Below, piece by piece: positions 15,248 through 24,374 of a stretch of DNA of 30,980 nucleotides. Each line of letters begins with the position of its first letter. The first letter of the stretch is position 1. The DNA is from JBELHJ01 sp042091495 (GTDB taxonomy: Bacteria; Bacteroidota; Bacteroidia; Flavobacteriales; Flavobacteriaceae): assembly GCA_042091495.1 (NCBI GenBank), contig JBELHJ010000027.1:1-30980 (forward strand). Reading direction: 5' to 3'. The position numbers and the translations under genes were made by a program. The notes under the pieces were generated by a model. The model made no database searches. It was not told the DNA's origin and saw only the letters and a program-made list of their open reading frames with translations.

Positions 15248-16917
15248 TTATTGATTTAGGACTTTTATACTCTTAAATCCTTGATCAGTTTTAGCTTTAA
15301 CAATATATAATCCTTTTGGAATATCATTAAAATCAATATTAGACTTTAGTGTGTCAGGGGTTTCTAGATTAATTAGTCTACCGTTCATATCATATATACT
15401 TACTTCTTTAATATGAGATAACGCCTCGAGTTCTAAAGATTTAGTTGCTCTATTAAAGTAATAACTTAGGTTTATATTAAACTCTTTGTTACCAAGAGTC
15501 TCTGTGGTGATTTCTATATCATCTAATCCAATAAAATAGTGGTCGTAAGAATCATGGTGTCTAAAAACCACATAAACCAATTTACCAACGTCTGATGAGA
15601 GATCAAGTGATTTCTGACTCCATTGACCAACATCACTAGAGGTTAATGTTTCATTGAAATTGGTGGTTGAGGCTAATATATCACTGACCTCATCCGTGTC
15701 TGAAATGTAAACGGTGTAATTCTCTTGATAGTAATCTTGACTATATGATCTTACTTTCCATTTAAGTTCTGCCGAAGAGGCATTTGTTAAATCAATAGGA
15801 CCTATAGCCACATAGTTGTCAACATTAAGGCCTACAGATTGATTTAAATCAAAGGAGAACGATATGGCAAATACATTGTCAACTCCAGAGCTAAAGTTGT
15901 CTGCAAATAAACCCCAGTTATCACTACTTTCAGTAATTTGTTCAGCATCAGCATCTATAAGTGTATTACACTCTAAAAACTCTGCTCTGGGCTTATCCAT
16001 TGGTACAGAGCTCCATCCATATGGCGCTTCTTTTCCAAAATCATTAAAATATGGAGGGGTTATGACTTCGGGACAATCTACAACCTCATCCCAAAGTGTA
16101 AACAAATAGTTTGGGCCTATTGGCGCAGAATAAGAGTCTCCACAGTTGGATTTTATAGAGATAAAATATTTGGCACCATCTTCTAAACCAGTTATAACAT
16201 AGGGTTGTGGTTCACTGTCTGAGAATACATAACTTGTGGCCGTTCCATCACCAGGTGTGAACAAATCATAAGATATTTCTACGGTGTAGCTATCAATCTC
16301 TGGATTTGTATTCCATGTAAACGAAACGCCATCAAAAGTAGCATCTGAAGTTGTAAAACTTGGACTTGCACATGCCTCCTTTAGTGAGACATTGTCAATG
16401 TTAACAAGACCCACGTTGCCACCCATATCAAAAAATACGCGGCATGTACTTCCACTGAATGAAGCAGAACTTAAGTAGACAGTATATGTCTTACGTTCTG
16501 TGTTAAAATCTATGATTTCTTGGTCATTACTCCAATCAGGGGCACTTAAGCCTATTCCAACCACCATATTACGTTCACGGTCTGACCAGGCATCAAAACT
16601 AAGCTCGTACGTTTTACCTTGAACTATTGGCAGTTTTTGGCTCAAGTTAACGGTAAATACTTCCCCAGCACTGGTAACGTTTTTAGAATAGTGTTTGTTG
16701 CCTTCACTGTCAGTTACAACAGGTGCCGGACTGTTATCATCAACGCCTTCAATCCAAGAAGTGCTACCGTCTTCAAAATCACCATTATTTAAGAGGCCAT
16801 CATTAAAATCGTTGAGATTGTTAGTGGTTTCTTGGTTAAGATTTGTTGAAATGGTTTTGGGGTTTTCGTTGGCAAAAGAAGCCATTGATAAAAAATTATC
16901 AATATTAAGTTTTTCAT
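15248..16917 (-). pseudogene. Secreted T9SS cargo protein (CBM-like, FN3, MAM/adhesin-like, type A sorting tail) with a frameshift in the signal peptide
   Basis: Uninterrupted frame 15248-16885 encodes 545 aa. A carbohydrate-binding-like jelly roll is at about residues 30-170 (N-G-D-F-E-D-G-S-T-S-W; I-D-N-V-S-L-K-E-A-C). A fibronectin-III-like unit is at about 172-268, a MAM/cleaved-adhesin-like domain at about 270-460, and a C-terminal T9SS type A tail from 470 (I-Y-D-M-N-G-R; I-P-K-G-L-Y-I-V-K). It lacks a signal peptide from its own ATG. An ATG at 16917 in another frame encodes M-K-N-L-I-L-I-I-F. One extra base in the A6 run at 16890-16895 would join the two and produce a complete signal peptide running into L-S-M-A-S-F-A-N. 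So this is a disrupted, phase-variable or mis-sequenced gene; the label pseudogene is provisional. Function is probably surface or secreted glycan/adhesion. Confidence 0.75.
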
Positions 16918-17052
16918 AAAATTGTTAATTAGTTCGTTTTCAATGTATTAAAAAATTTAAACTCAAACACAAAAATCACCAATACATTACTAATACAACA
17001 AAGGCGATATAATTTTGACATGAGTTTTTGTAATCATTTAAATAGTTTACTA

Positions 17053-17060
17053 TAGTTTTG
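17053..17060 (+). promoter_or_regulatory. Candidate -7 box of the antiporter gene (TAGTTTTG)
   Basis: Exact TAnnTTTG match 19 bases before the ATG at 17079. The nearest upstream TTG (17028-17030) is 22 bases away, slightly longer than the 19 seen elsewhere in this window. Confidence 0.45.
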
Positions 17061-17078
17061 TTTAAAATCTAATTTATT

Positions 17079-18326
17079 ATGGATTACTACGCTATAATTT
17101 CTATACTAATTGTTTTATCTGCTGTATTTGGATATGTTAATGTGCGATTCTTAAAGCTACCAACAACTATTGGTTTAATGACAATTACGCTTCTTTTTAC
17201 GATATCTGTATTAATTATTGGTCAGTTTAATGATGCTATTCTAATTCGAGAGCGTGCCTTGGTTTCTGCAATTGATTTTGAAACTGTGCTCATGGATATT
17301 ATGTTAAGCTTTCTGCTTTTTGCAGGTGCACTCCATACTAATTTTGATCAACTTAAAATTCATAGAGGTCCAGTTTTAATGTTTTCTACTCTAGGGGTAA
17401 TTGTATCTACAATTCTAGTAGGAGTGGTGGTTTATGGCATACTTTCTTTATTGAGCTTAAACGTTTCTTTGGTGTATTGTTTTTTATTTGGGGCTCTCAT
17501 ATCACCAACAGATCCCATTGCTGTTCTTGGTATTTTAAAAAAGGCTAATGCACCTAAGAAATTAGAGGCCAAAATAGTTGGAGAGTCTTTGTTTAATGAT
17601 GGGGTTGGGGTTGTTGTATTTCTAACAATACTTTCAATAGCTAAAAGTTCTGGAGCTGATGTGGAACCTGTAAGTATATTAAAACTATTTACTCAAGAAG
17701 TTTTTGGAGGAATTGGCCTTGGTTTAATTTTAGGATGGATTGCTTTTAAAATGATGAAGTCTATTGATAACTACGAAATCGAAGTGATTATAACTATCGC
17801 CATAGTCATGGGAGGAACTTTAATTGCTCACAAATGGCATTTATCTTCACCTCTAGCTATGGTAACTGCTGGGCTACTAGTTGGTAACGATAAATTAAGG
17901 CAGGCGGCCATGTCAAAAGAAACTGAGGGGTATGTAGATAAATTCTGGGAATTAATAGATGTATTGTTTAATATTATTTTATTCGTTTTAATTGGGATGG
18001 AAATCTTAGTTTTAACCTTTAGACTGGATTATATTTTGGCAGGATTAATTGCGGTACCATTTATTTTATTATGCCGTTATCTGTCGTTGTGGTTACCCAT
18101 TAAAACTTTTGCTAAGCGCCTTAATTTTGTACCTCATACTAATCTTATAATGACATGGGGTGGTTTGAGAGGAGGGATATCTGTGGCCTTGGCTTTAAGC
18201 TTGCCTAAAGATATGTATCGTGAATTATTTTTAGTAATGACTTATGTGGTGGTTGTTTTTTCAATAATTGGACAGGGACTTACTGTAGGACCAATAATTA
18301 AAAAGCTCACCGAGCCAAAACAGTAA
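17079..18326 (+). CDS. CPA1-family Na+(K+)/H+ antiporter
   Basis: 415-aa inner-membrane antiporter with about 12 transmembrane segments. The ion-binding motifs of the NhaP/NHE branch are present: I-S-P-T-D-P at residues 142-147 (Asp145) and F-N-D-G at 172-175 (Asn173-Asp174). The N-D pair, as opposed to D-D, marks electroneutral exchangers in this superfamily. A C-terminal T-W-G-G-L-R-G-G-I-S motif with its conserved arginine is also clear. No large cytoplasmic regulatory tail is present. It is monocistronic by spacing, with its own candidate promoter; role in pH/sodium homeostasis fits a marine habitat (inference). Confidence 0.93.
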   Translation: MDYYAIISILIVLSAVFGYVNVRFLKLPTTIGLMTITLLFTISVLIIGQFNDAILIRERALVSAIDFETVLMDIMLSFLLFAGALHTNFDQLKIHRGPVLMFSTLGVIVSTILVGVVVYGILSLLSLNVSLVYCFLFGALISPTDPIAVLGILKKANAPKKLEAKIVGESLFNDGVGVVVFLTILSIAKSSGADVEPVSILKLFTQEVFGGIGLGLILGWIAFKMMKSIDNYEIEVIITIAIVMGGTLIAHKWHLSSPLAMVTAGLLVGNDKLRQAAMSKETEGYVDKFWELIDVLFNIILFVLIGMEILVLTFRLDYILAGLIAVPFILLCRYLSLWLPIKTFAKRLNFVPHTNLIMTWGGLRGGISVALALSLPKDMYRELFLVMTYVVVVFSIIGQGLTVGPIIKKLTEPKQ

Positions 18327-18363
18327 AAGATATCTTCAAATTTTTAATGTTCATTCAATCATT

Positions 18364-18393
18364 TTGAATACACCTATTATTACTATAGATTTG
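18364..18393 (+). promoter_or_regulatory. Promoter of the cystathionine gamma-synthase/lyase gene
   Basis: TTG (18364-18366, within TTTTG), 19 bases, TAGATTTG (18386-18393): a full Bacteroidota-type promoter. The start codon at 18410 is 17 bases downstream, so the untranslated leader is about ten bases. Confidence 0.75.
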
Positions 18394-18409
18394 TGGAAAA
18401 TTACGGTGT

Positions 18410-19549
18410 ATGAAATTTAATACAAAAACAATTCACGGCGGTCAAGAACATGATAAAGCATATGGAGCAGTGATGCCACCAATTTATCAGACTTCAACAT
18501 ACGCACAAACCACACCTGGAGGTCACAAGGGCTATGAATATTCAAGAACTCATAATCCTACACGTAATGCTCTAGAACATGCTTTTGCATCAATTGAAAA
18601 CGGCAAATATGGTCTGGCATTTGGTTCAGGTCTTGCAGCTATAGATGCAGTCATGAAGTTATTAAAACCTGGTGATGAGGTTATTTCAACCAATGATTTA
18701 TATGGGGGATCTTATAGGCTTTTTACTAAAGTGTTTCAGGATTTTGGTATAAAATTTCATTTTGTTGGTATGTCTGATGTTAATTCCATTTCTGAGGCCA
18801 TTAACGAAAACACCAAACTGCTTTGGGTAGAGACACCAACCAATCCTATGATGAATATTATAGATATTGAAGCGGTATCTGCTATTGCTAAATCCAATAG
18901 TATATTACTTGCAGTAGATAATACTTTTGCAACACCATACTTACAACAACCTTTAAATTTGGGAGCTGATATTGTTATGCATTCAGCTACAAAATATCTC
19001 GGAGGACATAGTGACGTTGTTATGGGAGCCCTTGTTGTTAATGATTCTGAACTTGCTGAAAAATTATATTTTATTCAAAATGCTAGTGGTGCTATATGCG
19101 GTCCTCAAGATAGTTTTTTAATGCTTAGAGGTATAAAAACACTTCATGTTAGAATGCAGCGTCATTGTGAGAATGCTAAAAAGGTGGCCGATTTTTTAAA
19201 TGGCCATTCCGAAATTGAAAAGGTCTATTGGCCAGGCCTAGAAAATCACCTTAATCATGACATTGCTAAAAGACAAATGAAAGATTTTGGGGGGATGTTA
19301 TCTTTTGTTACAAAAGGGAATAATTATGAACAAGCTATAAAGATTGTTGAATCTTTAAAGATTTTTACACTAGCTGAATCTCTTGGAGGTGTTGAGTCTT
19401 TAGCGGGACATCCAGCAAGTATGACCCATGCTAGTATTCCTAAAGAAGAAAGAGAAAAAACAGGTGTAGTTGATTCGTTGATAAGACTTAGTGTTGGTAT
19501 AGAGGATGCTGATGATCTTATAGCTGATCTAAAGCAAGCTATTGGATAG
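18410..19549 (+). CDS. Cystathionine gamma-synthase / gamma-lyase (trans-sulfuration PLP enzyme)
   Basis: 379-aa Cys/Met-metabolism PLP enzyme. The Schiff-base lysine is in S-A-T-K-Y-L-G-G-H (Lys195). The Y-S-R-T-H-N-P-T-R segment near 44-52 supplies the inter-subunit phosphate contacts, and E-S-L-G-G-V-E-S-L near residue 325 carries the glutamate typical of gamma-type enzymes rather than beta-lyases. Synthase (metB, methionine synthesis) and lyase (cysteine formation) are not separable by eye, so I give no symbol. Monocistronic with a strong promoter; converges with the outer-membrane protein gene, 3 bases apart. Confidence 0.9.
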   Translation: MKFNTKTIHGGQEHDKAYGAVMPPIYQTSTYAQTTPGGHKGYEYSRTHNPTRNALEHAFASIENGKYGLAFGSGLAAIDAVMKLLKPGDEVISTNDLYGGSYRLFTKVFQDFGIKFHFVGMSDVNSISEAINENTKLLWVETPTNPMMNIIDIEAVSAIAKSNSILLAVDNTFATPYLQQPLNLGADIVMHSATKYLGGHSDVVMGALVVNDSELAEKLYFIQNASGAICGPQDSFLMLRGIKTLHVRMQRHCENAKKVADFLNGHSEIEKVYWPGLENHLNHDIAKRQMKDFGGMLSFVTKGNNYEQAIKIVESLKIFTLAESLGGVESLAGHPASMTHASIPKEEREKTGVVDSLIRLSVGIEDADDLIADLKQAIG

Positions 19550-19552
19550 TTT

Positions 19553-20338
19553 TTAATCTAAATAGTAAACGTAGCCCATATTTAACCAGATCATCCAGTC
19601 ATTAAATTTATTTGATGGAAGATTATGATCTAAGCCATCAATAGTGTCTTTATTAAAATATTGCCAACGCATATCTATAACAACATCTGAATATTGGGCT
19701 AGCTTATATCTTGTTCCGATACTTCCAACAATTGACAACGCCCATGATTCCTCAATATTTATTGATCCAGGCTCCCAGCCAGGGAAGAAGTTATTAGGAT
19801 TATTAATATCTTGATCTCCATAAGTAGTGCTTACGCCCGGAATACTATAGGTAGCGTGAGCTCCAATACTAATATAGGGAGCAAATTTTGTTAAATAGTT
19901 TTGAAAGTTGGTGACACTCAATGGAAAATATTCAATACCAGTACCTAATTCAAAATTATTGACTTTTCCACTATGAGCTCTAAGTTTTTTTGAAGCTTCA
20001 GATTCTTTTTCGTCACTTACCCATCTTCCAAAGTGATTTAAATCTGTTGAATTAAATGAAATTTCACTGCGTATTTTTATATGATCATTAAAATAGGTGT
20101 CTCTGGTGTAACAATTACAACCAGATGATATGGATAAATTTAGGTAGTGAACAACACCAATTCCAAAACCTGAATTTCCGGCATAAGCTTCAGTGTCTTC
20201 TCTAGATCCAAAATCTGATTGGAATGAGGTGGGTCCAAAAACAATACCTAACTCAGATGAGTACCCAAATTGAGCATATAAATTTACCAAGCTTATCAAC
20301 GATAATATCGTTAGTAAGAAGAGGTGTTTTTTGGGCAT
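19553..20338 (-). CDS. Outer-membrane beta-barrel protein, THC0290_0291 family
   Basis: 261 aa with an N-terminal signal peptide (M-P-K-K then a hydrophobic core, cleavage after N-L-Y-A-Q). Alternating amphipathic strands and a final aromatic residue pattern (M-G-Y-V-Y-Y-L-D) fit a small outer-membrane barrel. The S-E-L-G-I-V-F-G-P...Q-S-D-F-G start and the C-N-C-Y-T-R-D-T-Y-F-N-D-H segment recall the flavobacterial THC0290_0291 family, named without known function. Two cysteines spaced C-x-C are unusual for a periplasm-facing barrel. Own promoter just upstream. Confidence 0.75.
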   Translation of the reverse strand: MPKKHLFLLTILSLISLVNLYAQFGYSSELGIVFGPTSFQSDFGSREDTEAYAGNSGFGIGVVHYLNLSISSGCNCYTRDTYFNDHIKIRSEISFNSTDLNHFGRWVSDEKESEASKKLRAHSGKVNNFELGTGIEYFPLSVTNFQNYLTKFAPYISIGAHATYSIPGVSTTYGDQDINNPNNFFPGWEPGSINIEESWALSIVGSIGTRYKLAQYSDVVIDMRWQYFNKDTIDGLDHNLPSNKFNDWMIWLNMGYVYYLD

Positions 20339-20370
20339 TAGTTAAACTGGTATATAAGGTAATTAATCGA

Positions 20371-20400
20371 CAAATATATGAATATCATCGATATCTACAA
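20371..20400 (-). promoter_or_regulatory. Promoter of the outer-membrane protein gene
   Basis: On the minus strand TTG (20400-20398), 19 bases, TATATTTG (20378-20371), the same geometry as the arginine and cystathionine promoters. The ATG at 20338 is 32 bases further on. Confidence 0.72.
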
Positions 20401-20516
20401 TTTATTAAAATCAATCTTGTAGGAAAAATGCAGCTTAGTCATATTTCTTAATAATCAGTTTACGAGACTTATTTTAAGAATATGAAAATTTAATATACTT
20501 TATTTTGATAAAAATG

Positions 20517-20524
20517 TATATTTA
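20517..20524 (+). promoter_or_regulatory. Candidate -7 box of gdhA
   Basis: TATATTTA within aaaatgtatatttac, one base off TAnnTTTG and close to the box ahead of the LD-carboxypeptidase. It lies 35 bases before the ATG at 20560; no -33 at the usual spacing. Confidence 0.35.
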
Positions 20525-20559
20525 CACCGGTTTTGAAGCCTGTAATTAAAAATTATTTT

Positions 20560-21903
20560 ATGAAAGAAAAAATTGAAGGTTTTTTAGATTTAGTTAGAGA
20601 ACGAAATGGACATGAACCTGAATTCATGCAAGCGGTTGAAGAAGTTGCTGAAACAGTAATTCCTTACATTGTAAATAATGATATTTACCATGGTAAAAAT
20701 ATTTTGTTACGAATGGTAGAACCTGAGCGTGTTATATCTTTCAGAGTATGTTGGGTTGATGATAAAGGGGAGATACAAGTTAACCGTGGTTACAGAGTGC
20801 AAATGAATTCTGCCATTGGCCCTTACAAAGGAGGCTTACGTTTTCATCCAACAGTTAACATGAGTATTTTAAAGTTTTTAGCTTTTGAACAAGTCTTCAA
20901 AAACAGTTTAACAACACTCCCGATGGGTGGGGGTAAAGGGGGAAGTGATTTTGATCCTAAAGGTAAAAGTGATAATGAAATTATGAGATTTTGTCACTCC
21001 TTTATGAGTGAATTATTTAGGCACATTGGACCTAACACAGATATTCCTGCTGGTGATATTGGGGTTGGAAGTCGTGAAATTGGATTTTTATTTGGAATGT
21101 ATAAGAAACTAAGAAATGAATTTACTGGAGTGCTTACTGGTAAAGGAATGTCTTGGGGAGGCTCATTAATTCGTCCTGAAGCTACTGGATATGGTTGTGT
21201 TTACTTTGCTCAAAGTATGTTAAATACAAAAGGCCAAGAGATCAAAGGTAAAACGGTTGTTATTTCAGGTTCTGGAAATGTTGCTCAATATGCAGCTGAA
21301 AAAGTTCTTGCATTGGGTGGAAAAGTAATTACTTTATCTGATTCTTCAGGATTTATTCTTGATCAGGACGGTATCAATGAAGAAAAACTTAAATATGTTA
21401 TGCATTTAAAAAATGTAGAGCGCGGGCGCATTAAATCATATGTATCCAAATATCCTAATGCTCAATTTTTTGAAAGGCAGACACCATGGCATATTTCGTG
21501 TGATATAGCAATGCCTTGTGCTACACAAAATGAACTTGGTGGAACTGATGCTAAAATTCTTGTTGATAACGGCTGTGTTTGTGTTAGCGAAGGTGCAAAT
21601 ATGCCATCTACTAAAGACGCAATTAAAGTTTTTCACGATGCTAAAATTTTATTTGCTCCTGGAAAGGCATCAAATGCGGGAGGTGTTGCAACTTCAGGTC
21701 TAGAAATGACTCAAAATTCTTTGAGATATAATTGGACAAGAGATGAGGTAGATGCTAAATTGAAAGAGATTATGAATCAAATTCACGATTCTTGTATTGA
21801 GTTTGGTAAAAATGAAGAAGGATATATTGATTACGTTAAAGGAGCCAATATTGCTGGGTTTGTAAAAGTTGCTGATGCAATGCTAGCTCAAGGGGTTGTC
21901 TAA
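20560..21903 (+). CDS. gdhA: Glutamate dehydrogenase (GdhA type, probably NADP-dependent)
   Basis: Reductive amination of 2-oxoglutarate to glutamate; 447 aa from the ATG at 20560, exactly the usual length of the hexameric GdhA type. An upstream in-frame TTG (20533) falls just after the -7-like box and would add nine residues, so it is rejected. Catalytic lysine region P-M-G-G-G-K-G-G-S-D-F-D-P-K, P-A-G-D-I-G-V-G-S-R-E-I-G-F and the Rossmann segment I-S-G-S-G-N-V-A-Q-Y are all present. Cofactor choice is by family resemblance. It ends in a strong terminator. Confidence 0.95.
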   Translation: MKEKIEGFLDLVRERNGHEPEFMQAVEEVAETVIPYIVNNDIYHGKNILLRMVEPERVISFRVCWVDDKGEIQVNRGYRVQMNSAIGPYKGGLRFHPTVNMSILKFLAFEQVFKNSLTTLPMGGGKGGSDFDPKGKSDNEIMRFCHSFMSELFRHIGPNTDIPAGDIGVGSREIGFLFGMYKKLRNEFTGVLTGKGMSWGGSLIRPEATGYGCVYFAQSMLNTKGQEIKGKTVVISGSGNVAQYAAEKVLALGGKVITLSDSSGFILDQDGINEEKLKYVMHLKNVERGRIKSYVSKYPNAQFFERQTPWHISCDIAMPCATQNELGGTDAKILVDNGCVCVSEGANMPSTKDAIKVFHDAKILFAPGKASNAGGVATSGLEMTQNSLRYNWTRDEVDAKLKEIMNQIHDSCIEFGKNEEGYIDYVKGANIAGFVKVADAMLAQGVV

Positions 21904-21926
21904 ATTAAATAATCAATTGGTATATG

Positions 21927-21954
21927 AAAGCGCACATTGTAAAATGTGCGCTTT
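21927..21954 (+). terminator. Rho-independent terminator of gdhA
   Basis: Perfect 12-bp inverted repeat AAAGCGCACATT / AATGTGCGCTTT with a four-base loop (gtaa) and a T run to 21957. It lies 23 bases after the gdhA stop and insulates the porZ-recO cluster. Confidence 0.93.
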
Positions 21955-21992
21955 TTTATTAAAACATTTTAAGGGCACTTGTACTAATATTT

Positions 21993-22000
21993 TATATTTG
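21993..22000 (+). promoter_or_regulatory. Candidate -7 box of the porZ-recO cluster
   Basis: TATATTTG, exact TAnnTTTG, 15 bases before the ATG at 22016 and just after the gdhA terminator. The only nearby TTG (21979-21981) is too close for a -33 box. Confidence 0.45.
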
Positions 22001-22015
22001 AAGTTTATATCATGT

Positions 22016-24373
22016 ATGAGAAAGTTAGTTATTGTTATAGGCTTTATTTTTAGCACTTCTATAGTATCGTCTCAAGATTATAACGGGTTGTGGAATGCTT
22101 ATGTGTCATATAATTCAATAGTTTCAGTATCCTCAGGGGCACAAAAAATTATAGCTGCTTCAGATAATGCTATTTTTACTTTTGATTTAGAAGATGAATT
22201 CATAAGAAAATATTCTTCTTTAGATGGCTTATCTGGAGAGACTATTTCCAAAATCCATTATGCAGAAAGTAGTGACATCATTATCATTGGTTATACCAAT
22301 GGATTGATAGAAATAATAAAGCCTGATGGTAATGTGTTAACGGTAGTGGATATTGTCAATAAATCTTCAATTCCTCAAAACAGAAAAGGAATTAATCATT
22401 TTACTTCAGATGGAAATCTTGTTTACATAGCTACTGATTTTGGAATATCTGTCTATGATATTTCAACATTTCAATTTGGAGATACCTATTTTCTTGGAAA
22501 TAATGGCTCTACAGTTACTGTAACTCAAACTGCTATTTTTAATAATGTACTATATGCATCATGTAGAGACAACGGTGGTTTAAAATATATTGACATAGAT
22601 AATCCTAACAAAACAGATTTTAATCAATGGCAAGCTTATACAGGCAATTATTATGGCGTCCAAGTTGTCTCCAATAAACTTTTTACTGTAAAATCAGACA
22701 GGATAATATATGAACTAGAACAAACCGGTTTAATTCCTAAAGAGCCACTACAATCAATTCCAATTGATTTTAGAGCAGGATTTGATCAATTGGTGTTAAC
22801 ATTTTCAAATGAAATTCAATTATTTGATAATGATTTGAATTTGATTTTTGTTGAAACTATACCTACAAATTCCAATTTAAGATTTTCTGAAACTTTATTA
22901 GAAAATCAGGAGGTTTTTACTGGGACTAATTTAGAAGGGCTCATGCGTGTTGACTTATCAGCGCAACAAGACAATAGTTTTATAATTCCATTTGGACCTA
23001 TTTTAAATCAGCCTTTCAAGATTAAAGCAACAAACAATGAGCTCTGGGTTTCTTATGGGGCTTATTCGGAAACGTTTAATCCATATAACCCGTCTATTGA
23101 TAAACGAGGAATAAGTCGATTGATAAATGATGAATGGACTAATATTCCATATGATAGTTTACTAGGAGCTCAAGAATTGAATTCAATAGCAATTAACCCG
23201 TCAAATCCAGATCAAGTATTTATTTCATCACTTTTTGATGGTTTGTTAGAATTGAATGATACTATTCCAAAAATGTTACACGACGACTCTAATTCTTCTT
23301 TATTACCAATATCTTCTACTTCTGATCAATTAAGAATAGGTGCTTCTAGTTTTGATAATAGTGGTGTATTATGGGTAACTAATGTAATGTCAAATGATCA
23401 TCTTCATGCTTATAATATTAGTAGTAATAATTGGAAAAGTTATGATTTGAGTTCAGATGTAGATAATTTGACAGCAGGAGATAGAGGGACTAATGAATTA
23501 GTAGTTGATGATAATGGAACAGTTTGGCTAGCCAATAACAGAGAAGGTGTAATTGGCGTTAAAACTGTTGGCAATTTTGAAATAGTTAATATTAGTGGCG
23601 AAGATACTAATATGCCCTCTGATATTGTTAAAAGTATTGCTTTGGACTTGAATAATAATTTGTGGATTGGAACAAAACAAGGTTTGAGAGTGTTGTATAA
23701 TACCCAAGGAGCTTTTGATGATCCTAATGTTGAGGTGGATGAAATTATTGTTGAAGAAGATGGTTTGGCGCAGGAGTTATTTTTTAGTCAGTTTTTAACA
23801 GCAATAGAAGTTGATGGATCAAATAATAAGTGGGTTGGGACTTCTGATTCGGGTGTTTTTTATGTATCTCCTGATGGACAGCAAACCATTTATCATTTTA
23901 CAAAAGAGAATTCTCCGTTACCTTCAAATTCAATTTTAGATATTTCAATTGAGAAAACAACAGGAGAGGTTTTCATTGCCACAGAAAATGGTTTGGTTTC
24001 ATTCATATCTGGGGGAACATCAACACAAGGTGATCTATCTAAGGTCTATGCCTATCCAAACCCTGTAAGACCAGAATATGATGTTTTGGGGTATTCAAAT
24101 CTTAATAATATTAATAAAGGTGTAAAGTTAAAAGGACTCACAGACAATGTAAATATTAAAATTACGGATGTGGTTGGAAATTTAGTTGGAGAGGCACAGT
24201 CTAATGTAAATTATCGATCAAGCAGTAAAAATTTTGCTATTGATGGAGGTACAGCTATATGGAATGGTAAAAATTTGAGTAATAATATAGTTGCAACTGG
24301 AGTATATTTGTTCTTAATTTCAGATTTATCAACTTTTGAGACAAAGACCATTAAAGTATTAATTGTAAGATAG
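22016..24373 (+). CDS. porZ: PorZ-like T9SS beta-propeller surface protein
   Basis: 785 aa from the ATG at 22016, which gives a standard signal peptide (M-R-K-L, hydrophobic core, S-S-Q-D). Upstream in-frame start codons would run through the gdhA terminator. The body consists of repeated W-/Y-rich blade-like units resembling two seven-bladed propellers. Examples are I-I-A-A-S-D-N-A-I-F-T-F, L-W-I-G-T-K-Q-G-L-R-V-L and K-W-V-G-T-S-D-S-G-V-F-Y. A beta-sandwich C-terminal domain follows (A-Y-P-N-P-V-R-P; G-V-Y-L-F-L-I-S-D). This architecture matches PorZ, which in Porphyromonas is part of the T9SS attachment/sortase complex and delivers anionic LPS to PorU. Assignment by architecture; a generic two-component-regulator propeller protein is the alternative. 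recO follows after one base. Confidence 0.68.
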   Translation: MRKLVIVIGFIFSTSIVSSQDYNGLWNAYVSYNSIVSVSSGAQKIIAASDNAIFTFDLEDEFIRKYSSLDGLSGETISKIHYAESSDIIIIGYTNGLIEIIKPDGNVLTVVDIVNKSSIPQNRKGINHFTSDGNLVYIATDFGISVYDISTFQFGDTYFLGNNGSTVTVTQTAIFNNVLYASCRDNGGLKYIDIDNPNKTDFNQWQAYTGNYYGVQVVSNKLFTVKSDRIIYELEQTGLIPKEPLQSIPIDFRAGFDQLVLTFSNEIQLFDNDLNLIFVETIPTNSNLRFSETLLENQEVFTGTNLEGLMRVDLSAQQDNSFIIPFGPILNQPFKIKATNNELWVSYGAYSETFNPYNPSIDKRGISRLINDEWTNIPYDSLLGAQELNSIAINPSNPDQVFISSLFDGLLELNDTIPKMLHDDSNSSLLPISSTSDQLRIGASSFDNSGVLWVTNVMSNDHLHAYNISSNNWKSYDLSSDVDNLTAGDRGTNELVVDDNGTVWLANNREGVIGVKTVGNFEIVNISGEDTNMPSDIVKSIALDLNNNLWIGTKQGLRVLYNTQGAFDDPNVEVDEIIVEEDGLAQELFFSQFLTAIEVDGSNNKWVGTSDSGVFYVSPDGQQTIYHFTKENSPLPSNSILDISIEKTTGEVFIATENGLVSFISGGTSTQGDLSKVYAYPNPVRPEYDVLGYSNLNNINKGVKLKGLTDNVNIKITDVVGNLVGEAQSNVNYRSSSKNFAIDGGTAIWNGKNLSNNIVATGVYLFLISDLSTFETKTIKVLIVR

Positions 24374-24374
24374 C

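Noticed and set aside
21896..22015. 40-residue extension of the porZ-like protein starting inside the gdhA 3' end
   Set aside because: It would have to be translated through the gdhA terminator hairpin and precedes a normal signal peptide.
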